Shown: positions 25,811 to 32,794 of the stretch, piece by piece
How positions within the stretch are numbered: the first letter of the stretch is position 1
Layout: every line of letters starts with the position of its first letter
Assembly (NCBI RefSeq): GCF_013415325.1
Contig: NZ_JACBYE010000026.1
Span: 1-59,054, forward strand
Length of the DNA stretch: 59,054 nucleotides
DNA from: Sanguibacter inulinus
GTDB lineage: Bacteria > Actinomycetota > Actinomycetes > Actinomycetales > Cellulomonadaceae
Reading direction: 5' to 3'
Position numbers and translations under genes: made by a program
Notes under the pieces: model-generated
What the model saw: the letters and a program-made list of their open reading frames with translations, nothing else
Told to the model about the DNA's origin: nothing
Database searches by the model: none

Positions 25811-27717
25811 GCGTTCTGCCCCCAGAGGGTCCGGGCGAGGTCTCTCGCGAAGGGGACGACATCCTCCCAGGCCGACACCGTGTAGACGGCGTAGCCGGGA
25901 GCCATGTCGACGTAGCGGTCGGGTGGTCCTGCGACGTTGAGCACGAGCGATCCTCCGCCGCCGGCGGCCCGGACCGCTCGGGCCGCGCTCGTGGTGAGCG
26001 GCTCGAAGTCCTCGGGGAGGCTCCAGGCCCCGTCGGCGAACATGCTCACGACCCCGCTGTCCGAGATCACCGCGATGTGCCGACGCCGACGCCGGCTCCG
26101 GGCAGGGCTGCCCGCGCTCGCGGTGTTCCCTGCGCTCGCGGTGCTCCCGGTGCTCGGGGTGCGGTCGGCCTCGTCGAGGTGCGTCTGCTCGAGCAGCTGG
26201 ATGGGGAAGGACGTGCTCCCGCCGAAGTACGCGACGACGGCTGACATCACGGCTGTCGCGTCCCGGGTGAAGCCGTCGGTCCCGGCGATCTGCCCGGGAC
26301 CGCTCCAGGTGGTCGCCTGCACGCGCGCGCCGCTGCGCAGGGCAGAGAGAGCGAGGACCGCGCCGGCCAGCGCGATCGGGGCAGGCTGGTGGCGGGGGTC
26401 GGGCATCGAGCCTGAGGAGTCCAGGTACAGGTCGAGGTCGACGGGCTGGTCGTCGGTCTCGGTCGAGGTGGTCGAGTCGAGGTGGCGCTGGACCGTCGTC
26501 ATCCCGGGCACGACGACGGGTGAGGCGAGCATCGTCGCGGTCCAGTCGACGTCGGCGAGGTCGTCGCCCGTCTCCCACGGGTCGAGGCCGCCGAGCAGCG
26601 TCTCGGGAGCCGCGGGTGTGGCTGTCGTCGGGAAGGGGACGAGGTGGCGGGCTGCGTGCTCCCGGTACCAGGCGATCGCCGCGGACTCGGGCGAGGTCGC
26701 GACCCCGAGCGACTGCAGCACGGCCGCGTAGTCGGCCGGGGTGAGCGTGTTCCCGGCGCTCTGGGACGCGACGGGGTCGCGCTGCAGCCCAGTCTGCGGT
26801 CCAGGGGTCGGCGAGGTCGAGTCCTCGCGTGCTGCGAGGGTGCCGACGACGCGTGGGTCGAGTGCTGGGTGGACGGGTGGGCGGAGGGCGTCCGAGGCTG
26901 TCGCCAGCCCGGGGACTGGCGTCCCCGGGTGCTCGTGCTGGGCGCAGGGCAGGTCGACGACGGTCTGCCCGCCGCCGCTCCCGGTGTCCCGTGCCAGGAA
27001 CGGACGCAGGACCATGGCGAAGCCGCCGGCGCCGGCTGCGGGGTCGTCGGCGTAGGTCCGGACGAGCCTGGCGAGCACCTGTGCCTCGGCGTCAGCGTGC
27101 GGCCCGGGTCCGCTGAGCGTTGCCGCGGGGAGCGACCACAAGATCTCGTCCGTGCGCAGCAGGAGAGTCATGACCTCTCCCTGCGGCGGACCGAGCCTGC
27201 GCCACAGCCCGACCATGTCGATCCCGGCGCGGGTCTGCAGCCTGTCGTTGATGAGCATGTCCGACCACAGGTTGGTCACCAGGCCGGCCCGGTGGTCCAG
27301 GTCGACCAGCCCCAGGCGGACCTGCGCCGTCATCCGGCCAGCCGTGAGCATGTCGGCCGGGGAGTAGACGTGGTGGCCGATCTCGTGCGCGAGGACAGCC
27401 ACGGCGTGGTCTTCGATCCCCTCTGCGAGCACCTGCTCGAGATCGATCGACACCTCGACGTCTCCGAGGCTGAACCACGCGAAGCTCGTCGCCCCGCTCA
27501 CCTCGCCAGCGCCGTGGAGCCGCGGTGGCCGCAGGCGGGTGAAGCGGCCCCACGCGCCGAGCGCCTCGGGCCAGGCGGCCGTCCAGGCGGCCCTGAGCGC
27601 TGCATACCGTGCATCGTCTGGGCGGGGCGCGCGGGTGACGGGGAGCGGGAGTGCCGCCGGGACCGCAGGAGCCTGGTCGGCAGAGGTCCCGGTCCCGCGA
27701 CGACGACCGCCCCTCAC
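25807..27717 (-). CDS. Zincin metallopeptidase-VWA fusion protein
   Basis: A 636-residue protein with two parts. The N-terminal half has a metallopeptidase signature HEIGHH at residues 111-116, followed by the helix with NLWSDMLINDRLQ near 149-161. The C-terminal half is a von Willebrand A domain with a complete metal site: DSSGS at 433-437, the Thr of FGGSTSF and the Asp in AVISDSG. The layout resembles the DUF2201 proteins that pair with MoxR ATPases. The VWA domain should dock on the MoxR ring, which may unfold or present substrates to the protease-like half. The start is GTG at 27717, overlapping the previous stop as GTGA. Confidence 0.82.
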   Translation of the reverse strand: MRGGRRRGTGTSADQAPAVPAALPLPVTRAPRPDDARYAALRAAWTAAWPEALGAWGRFTRLRPPRLHGAGEVSGATSFAWFSLGDVEVSIDLEQVLAEGIEDHAVAVLAHEIGHHVYSPADMLTAGRMTAQVRLGLVDLDHRAGLVTNLWSDMLINDRLQTRAGIDMVGLWRRLGPPQGEVMTLLLRTDEILWSLPAATLSGPGPHADAEAQVLARLVRTYADDPAAGAGGFAMVLRPFLARDTGSGGGQTVVDLPCAQHEHPGTPVPGLATASDALRPPVHPALDPRVVGTLAAREDSTSPTPGPQTGLQRDPVASQSAGNTLTPADYAAVLQSLGVATSPESAAIAWYREHAARHLVPFPTTATPAAPETLLGGLDPWETGDDLADVDWTATMLASPVVVPGMTTVQRHLDSTTSTETDDQPVDLDLYLDSSGSMPDPRHQPAPIALAGAVLALSALRSGARVQATTWSGPGQIAGTDGFTRDATAVMSAVVAYFGGSTSFPIQLLEQTHLDEADRTPSTGSTASAGNTASAGSPARSRRRRRHIAVISDSGVVSMFADGAWSLPEDFEPLTTSAARAVRAAGGGGSLVLNVAGPPDRYVDMAPGYAVYTVSAWEDVVPFARDLARTLWGQNA

Positions 27718-28946
27718 GGCTGGTCCTGGGGGACGTCGTGAGAGGCGGCGCGAGCACGGTCCTCGCCTGCGCCGGTCCGCACGAGGTCGAGCCTGTACGA
27801 CGTCGCGCGGCTCACCAGGACCATCCCTGCAGTGGTGGCGCCCGCCCCGGTGACGGTGTCCTGAGCACCTAGGTGGGGTGCGACGGCGTCGACGAGCGCG
27901 GGGTCTGGCTGCACGGCCGCCAGCAGGCTGTCGAGCTCGGCAGCCGAGGTCGAGCGTCCCGCGCTCTCGCGCAGGACAGCGGTCCCGTGGACGTCGGCGA
28001 CGACCACCCAGACCTGGTCGTCAGCCGCGACCCGCCATGTCGGTGTGGCTGCCTCGACGGTCCCCAGGACGACCGGGACACCGACCCACGGCCCGCCGCT
28101 CCCACGGAAGCCGCCGACCTGTCCGGTCCGACCAGCCGCCGGGGCACCGGGCCACCAGAAGGGGTCTGCAGCGCTGCGCGCCAGGACGTCCCCCGGACTG
28201 CCCGTGCCGCGTCCCGAGCCCCGTGAGCCGGGCACCGCGGCACCTGCACCACGGGTCCCGGCTGCGCCGGAGGTCTCGCCGTCGGCGCCGCTAGCACCGC
28301 CTGCACTGCCTGCGCCGCCCGCGCCCAAGCTCTCACCGACTCCATCTCCAGCACCGTCTGCAGAGGAGCTCTCGTCGACGGCACCGGCCAGGTCGAGGAG
28401 CTGGACGAGAGCAGCATCGGGGAGCGATCCTGCAGCAGCGAGCGCCGCACCGCGTAGCCTCACGAACCCTGACCTCCAGGCGGCGACCGCAGCCGCCGCA
28501 CGCTGGGCGTCGTCGTCGTCGAGGTGCGCGTCGGCCGCGCAGAACCGACGGCCCCACTCACCGAGGTCGGCCCCTCGGGCGATGCGTCCGGCTCCCTGGA
28601 CGACGACGTCGACGGTCACCTTCGGTGAGCGGCCCATGGCACGGGGCAGGAAGGGGACGACCCCCAGGAGCGCCCAGCGGTCGGCCGAGGACTCGTGCCA
28701 CGCGCGACGCACGACGAGGGCGCTCGCAGCGTCGACGAGGACGGGCACGACCGCTGCGAAGGCTGACGGGTCGCCCATGGTCCGCGCGAGGTGGTCGGCC
28801 CCCGGACCCATCTCGAGCAGGGCGGTGCGCAGCGCGTCGGCCGACGCGCCGGCGGACCGAGCGGCGGCGACGCGGGAGTTGAGGACGTCGCGCTGCGCGA
28901 CCAGCTCGCCCTGCCACGTGGGAGCGGCAGCCGTGGACTGGTCCAT
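27714..28946 (-). CDS. Unknown protein of the MoxR/zincin-VWA operon (410 residues)
   Basis: No family recognised. An N-terminal helical domain (residues 1-195, with RRAWHESSADRWALLGVV) and a C-terminal beta-rich domain (about 275-400, with WVGVPVVLGTVEAATP and DDQVWVVVADVHGTAV) are joined by a 70-residue Gly/Ala/Ser linker. By position it corresponds to the third component often seen between MoxR and VWA genes, sometimes a substrate adaptor. Its ATG shares one base with the MoxR stop (TGATG). Confidence 0.7.
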   Translation of the reverse strand: MDQSTAAAPTWQGELVAQRDVLNSRVAAARSAGASADALRTALLEMGPGADHLARTMGDPSAFAAVVPVLVDAASALVVRRAWHESSADRWALLGVVPFLPRAMGRSPKVTVDVVVQGAGRIARGADLGEWGRRFCAADAHLDDDDAQRAAAAVAAWRSGFVRLRGAALAAAGSLPDAALVQLLDLAGAVDESSSADGAGDGVGESLGAGGAGSAGGASGADGETSGAAGTRGAGAAVPGSRGSGRGTGSPGDVLARSAADPFWWPGAPAAGRTGQVGGFRGSGGPWVGVPVVLGTVEAATPTWRVAADDQVWVVVADVHGTAVLRESAGRSTSAAELDSLLAAVQPDPALVDAVAPHLGAQDTVTGAGATTAGMVLVSRATSYRLDLVRTGAGEDRARAASHDVPQDQP

Positions 28947-30589
28947 CACCGGTACCAGCGCAGCCACGTGAGGTAGTTGGTGTACCGCTGGTGCGCGTAC
29001 TTGAGCACGAGGGCGTCCTCGTAGACGTGGCCGTGCAGCTTGCCGGCGCCCTCCCACCCGGCGAGGATCTGCTCGATCCGGCGCATCCTGTCGAGCACGA
29101 CGTCTTCACCCAGGGAGTCGAGCCCCGCCTGTACCTGCTCGAGGACCTCGCCGACGGGGTCGTCCTGGTCCAGCCCGTACGCGTCGTACTGGGCGCACGC
29201 GTCGTCGAACATCGTCCGGATCCACGACACGCGGTCCGAGCGCAGCGGCTCGCGGTCGGCGTCGTCGAAGACCGTCGACTGCTGGTCCGGCACGAGCTTG
29301 TCGTGCAGCACGAAGGGCAGGACGGCGCGCAGGTCGTCGAGGCCGACGCTCGAGCGACCACGGAAGTAGGCCATCGCCTTCGCGTACGCCACGAGGGACT
29401 GCAGCGCCCGGACGGAGAGCCCGTTGAGGGTCTGGGCGCCGATGTCCGAGAGCTTGTCGCGCCCGGTGTCCGAGCTCGCCACGAGGTGCGGGTCGATCCC
29501 GGCGAGGCGCGCGGTGTCCTTCGTGCGGTACTCGAACTGCCACGCCGACCCCTCGAGCAGCTCGAGCTGGCTCGCGAAGAACTCGAGCCGTCGCCGGACG
29601 GGCCGCTCGATCTGCACGGCCGTGACCTCGCGGTGCAGGCGCTCGTGCTGCGCGTCGTCGAAGACGATCGACTCGGGCACGGCCCGCTCGGGGTGGATAC
29701 CCTGCTCGGCCCGCGCCACGAGGTCGCCGAGGAACCTGTTGTTGAAGGGCAGCGCGTGCACCACCACGTCGATGCGGTCCCGCAGCGCCTCGACCACCTG
29801 GTACGTGCCGCCGCCGGCGTCGTCGTTGGCGGTGAGGTACCAGGCGGACTCGCCCGTCTCGTAGAACTGGTCGAAGACCTCGACGTACCCGTCCGCGAGG
29901 ACCGTCAGCAGCGCCGACTGCGTGCGCGTCGGGATGCGGTTGTACTCGTCGACGATCTTCACGCGCATGCCCAGCCACGATCGCCAGGCGACGTCGACGT
30001 CGGCGAGCGAGTCTGCCTGCACGAGGTCCTTGGGCAACGGTGTGCCGAACATGTCGGAGACCGTGAGCTGTGGGTGACCGTGCTGCATCGCGCGGCGCAC
30101 GTCCTGGATCGGGTACCCGGCGAGCACGCCCATGAGCACGGCGCTCGCGGTCTTCCCGCGACCCGGTCCGCCGATGAGCAGGCAGCGTCCTCGCACGGCG
30201 AAGGTGAGCAGCGGCAGCAGCACGAAGCTCGAGTAGGACTGGTCGGAGGGCAGCGTGAGCAGCGCCTTCGAGTCGCCGAGCCTGAAGCTCGTCTCCGGGG
30301 TCCCCGGCCCCGCGGAGAACTCGACGTCGTAGTGCGGGGAGATGATCGCGTGGTTGACCACCCAGAAGTACGCCTGCCGCAGCTTCTCCGCGAGGTCTGC
30401 GTCCTGCGAGCCCTCTGTGGGGGTCGCCGTGCCGAAGAGGTCCGCGACGTCGAGGTCGTAGTCGCCCTGCGTGCTGGACGTCCCGCTGGGAGCCGGCCGG
30501 GTCGGCGCGTCCGAGACGTGCCCGAGGGGCGATGCTGGAGACGATCCGGACGAGGTCGCTGACGCGGGGCTGCTGGTGTGCTCTGTCAC
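28946..30589 (-). CDS. MoxR-family AAA+ ATPase
   Basis: A 547-residue ATPase, first gene of the five-gene operon. After a 45-residue disordered Ser/Pro-rich tail come Walker A GGPGRGKT (140-147), Walker B VKIVDEYNR (210-218), the MoxR-type RTQSALLTVLADG helix and sensor-1 region LTANDD. The C-terminal 200 residues extend beyond a plain MoxR lid. MoxR proteins are hexameric remodelling enzymes that act with VWA partners. GTG at 30589 (VTEHTSSPAS) is chosen because the open frame further upstream would translate the intergenic hexamer repeat as Ala-Arg. The transcript leader carries the (GGGCTC)n tract. Confidence 0.88.
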   Translation of the reverse strand: MTEHTSSPASATSSGSSPASPLGHVSDAPTRPAPSGTSSTQGDYDLDVADLFGTATPTEGSQDADLAEKLRQAYFWVVNHAIISPHYDVEFSAGPGTPETSFRLGDSKALLTLPSDQSYSSFVLLPLLTFAVRGRCLLIGGPGRGKTASAVLMGVLAGYPIQDVRRAMQHGHPQLTVSDMFGTPLPKDLVQADSLADVDVAWRSWLGMRVKIVDEYNRIPTRTQSALLTVLADGYVEVFDQFYETGESAWYLTANDDAGGGTYQVVEALRDRIDVVVHALPFNNRFLGDLVARAEQGIHPERAVPESIVFDDAQHERLHREVTAVQIERPVRRRLEFFASQLELLEGSAWQFEYRTKDTARLAGIDPHLVASSDTGRDKLSDIGAQTLNGLSVRALQSLVAYAKAMAYFRGRSSVGLDDLRAVLPFVLHDKLVPDQQSTVFDDADREPLRSDRVSWIRTMFDDACAQYDAYGLDQDDPVGEVLEQVQAGLDSLGEDVVLDRMRRIEQILAGWEGAGKLHGHVYEDALVLKYAHQRYTNYLTWLRWYR

Positions 30590-30696
30590 ACGGGCGAGTC
30601 TGCCACGGGGGCACCGGCCCGTCAGGCCGTCGCAGGGCTGCTGGGGAGAAGGCCCCATCGACGCTCCCTGTGGACGAGCGCCAGGGCCGAGAACCT

Positions 30697-30768
<72 letters not shown>

Positions 30769-30803
30769 AGATGCAGGCTCCGCGGCGCGGCTGTCTTGCT
30801 GGC

Positions 30804-32030
30804 TCAGACCCCGCGGTCCGAGCCAGCCGGCGCCGGGGCTGTCGGGTCGGGCAGCGGGGCGCCGACCTCTTGGCCCTGCTGGTCCATCGGCGGGGCCACC
30901 CACCGCGGCACCGCGACGAGGGCGTCGACCAGGCGGACCGCCTCGGCGAGCCGCTCCGCCCGGGTCCCGCGGAGCTCGACCCACGGGGCGCCGCCGTCCT
31001 CCTGCGCGGCGAGCTCCTCACGGAAGCGCTGCTGCATGCCGTGCCGGATGTGCTCGCCGTCGCGCAGACCGTCCTGCACGAAGGGGATCTCGTCGCCGGT
31101 CAGCAGGTAGAGGTCGGGCACGCGTGAGGCCGCGAGCTCCTGCACGGACGGAGAGGGCGTCCCCATGTACCGCTCGTGCCACAGGGTCGTCGCGAAGGCG
31201 TCGGTGTCGCAGACCACGAGGGGGAGCGGGGTGGTCGCCGCGGCATGGTCCTCCATCCGGCTCTGCTCCCGGGCGATCAGGTCGAACTCGGCCGTGTGCC
31301 ACGGGGTCTCGAGCCCGCCCGGACGGACCTCGGACCACTCCCGCCCGAACTCCGGGACCGCGGGCAGCCCGTAGTGCGCCTGCAGGGCCTCGGCGAGGGT
31401 CGTCGTGCCCGTCGACTCCGCCCCGACCACCACCACCCGCCGCGCGAACCAGGCCCGCACGGCTGGCGGCAGCGCCCACCAGTGCGCCCCGGGGTCGGCC
31501 CGGACCGCCGAGCCGCTCACGGTCACCGCGGCACGGCCCGGGTCTACCTGGACCCACTCCGCGTCGAAGCGGCGTGCCATCTCGGCTCCGTAGACGTCCG
31601 AGGTGAAGACGGCGTCGACGGGGGCGCTGACCGAGCACCCGGGCACGCAGCCGGCGTCGAGCAGGTCCTTCATCACCTGGACGTGCGCCTGCCACGCGTC
31701 GTGGGACTCGTAGTCGACGGGTGCGTCGTCGAGCCCGGTGACGACGTGCGCGCCTGGCAGCTCGTCGCGCAACCACTGTGCTCGCAGGTCTGCCGGGATC
31801 GACTCCTGCGACGACCACAGCACCTGCACGGTGACGTGCTCGCACTGCGCCAGCGCCGTGCGCACGAGGTTCAGGTGCCCGGCGTGGACGGGGTAGAACT
31901 TGCCGATGACCAGGCCGTGCCGGAACCGCTGCCGCAGCCCCTGCTCCTCGACGGACGCCCCGTCAGCCCTGTCAGCACAGTCAGCACCGCGCGTCCCTCC
32001 CACGCTGCTCGTGCTCCGCCCGCCGGTCAC
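30804..32030 (-). CDS. nadR: NadR-type NMN adenylyltransferase / ribosylnicotinamide kinase
   Basis: A 408-residue bifunctional enzyme. The N-terminal domain has GKFYPVHAGH with the nucleotidyl-transfer HxGH motif at residues 49-52 and makes NAD from NMN. The C-terminal domain corresponds to nicotinamide riboside kinase, but its P-loop reads GAESTGTTT (203-211), with Thr where Lys is expected. It lacks the helix-turn-helix of enterobacterial NadR. The GTG start overlaps the pnuC stop (GTGA), so transporter and enzymes are co-translated: imported nicotinamide riboside becomes NMN and then NAD. Confidence 0.88.
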   Translation of the reverse strand: MTGGRSTSSVGGTRGADCADRADGASVEEQGLRQRFRHGLVIGKFYPVHAGHLNLVRTALAQCEHVTVQVLWSSQESIPADLRAQWLRDELPGAHVVTGLDDAPVDYESHDAWQAHVQVMKDLLDAGCVPGCSVSAPVDAVFTSDVYGAEMARRFDAEWVQVDPGRAAVTVSGSAVRADPGAHWWALPPAVRAWFARRVVVVGAESTGTTTLAEALQAHYGLPAVPEFGREWSEVRPGGLETPWHTAEFDLIAREQSRMEDHAAATTPLPLVVCDTDAFATTLWHERYMGTPSPSVQELAASRVPDLYLLTGDEIPFVQDGLRDGEHIRHGMQQRFREELAAQEDGGAPWVELRGTRAERLAEAVRLVDALVAVPRWVAPPMDQQGQEVGAPLPDPTAPAPAGSDRGV

Positions 32031-32653
32031 CGTGACGACCCCGGAGCCGGAGCACCGGGCCGAGGCTCGGCGAGGAGCGCGTCGTCCGCAGCCTCCGACC
32101 TGAGCAGCGCGACCTTCCAGTCCCGCAGCCCCAGCAGGCAGAGCCCGATGAATCCTGCGTAGAGCACGGCGGTCAGGTACAGACCCGACGACAGGTAGAG
32201 CCAGACGAAGATCACGTCCGCGACGATCCACACCACCCAGTTGCCGATCCACTTACGACCGAGCATGAGCTGCGCGACGAGGCTCAACGAGGTGGTCACC
32301 GAGTCGAGCCACGGGCTCGACGCGTCGGTCCAGGTGCTCAGCACCCAGGCGAGCAGCCCGACGAGGACGACCACGGTCACCGCGGCTGCAGGCCACACCC
32401 ATCGCGGGGTCCGGCGCACGGCGAGCGTGCCGCCACCGGTCCCTCCGCGGAGCCACCAGTACCAGCCGAGGCTGGCCAGCACGAGGTACACGACCTGGAG
32501 CCCCGCCCCGGCGTAGAGCCCCGTCGAGGCGAACAAGATGATGTAGACACCGTTGTTGACGATGCCGACGGGGAAGGTCCAGACGTTCTGTCGTACGGCC
32601 AGGTACACGCACACGGCACCGGTGACGAACCCGATGATCTCTTCGGCAGACAT
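32027..32653 (-). CDS. pnuC: Nicotinamide riboside transporter PnuC
   Basis: A 208-residue inner-membrane protein of the SWEET-like PnuC family with about seven helices. Landmarks are VRQNVWTFPVGIVNNGVY in the first third and the tryptophan-rich GRKWIGNWVVWIVADV near residues 140-157, which lines the substrate path. Facilitated uptake is driven by phosphorylation of the substrate by NadR, encoded by the overlapping next gene. Long open frame upstream of the ATG at 32653 is antisense to the dehydrogenase gene and is not used. Confidence 0.93.
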   Translation of the reverse strand: MSAEEIIGFVTGAVCVYLAVRQNVWTFPVGIVNNGVYIILFASTGLYAGAGLQVVYLVLASLGWYWWLRGGTGGGTLAVRRTPRWVWPAAAVTVVVLVGLLAWVLSTWTDASSPWLDSVTTSLSLVAQLMLGRKWIGNWVVWIVADVIFVWLYLSSGLYLTAVLYAGFIGLCLLGLRDWKVALLRSEAADDALLAEPRPGAPAPGSSR

Positions 32654-32703
32654 GCGGACAAGATTCCCACACGCGGGCCCGACACCTCCGCGCCACTCAG
32701 ATG

Positions 32704-32764
32704 CTCGCGCGCCAGGACGCGACCCCGGCCCGCGCAGGCGTCCGGAGAGTGGTTGGCGCGCGAG
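32704..32764. promoter_or_regulatory. Divergent pnuC/dehydrogenase region with distant inverted repeat
   Basis: CTCGCGCGCCA (32704-32714) and TGGCGCGCGAG (32754-32764) are perfect 11-bp inverted arms 39 bp apart, in the 141-bp gap between two divergent starts. They could be two half-operators or the feet of a DNA loop. Confidence 0.35.
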
Positions 32765-32794
32765 GTCCTGTGCGGGCGGTGGAAGAATGCGCGT

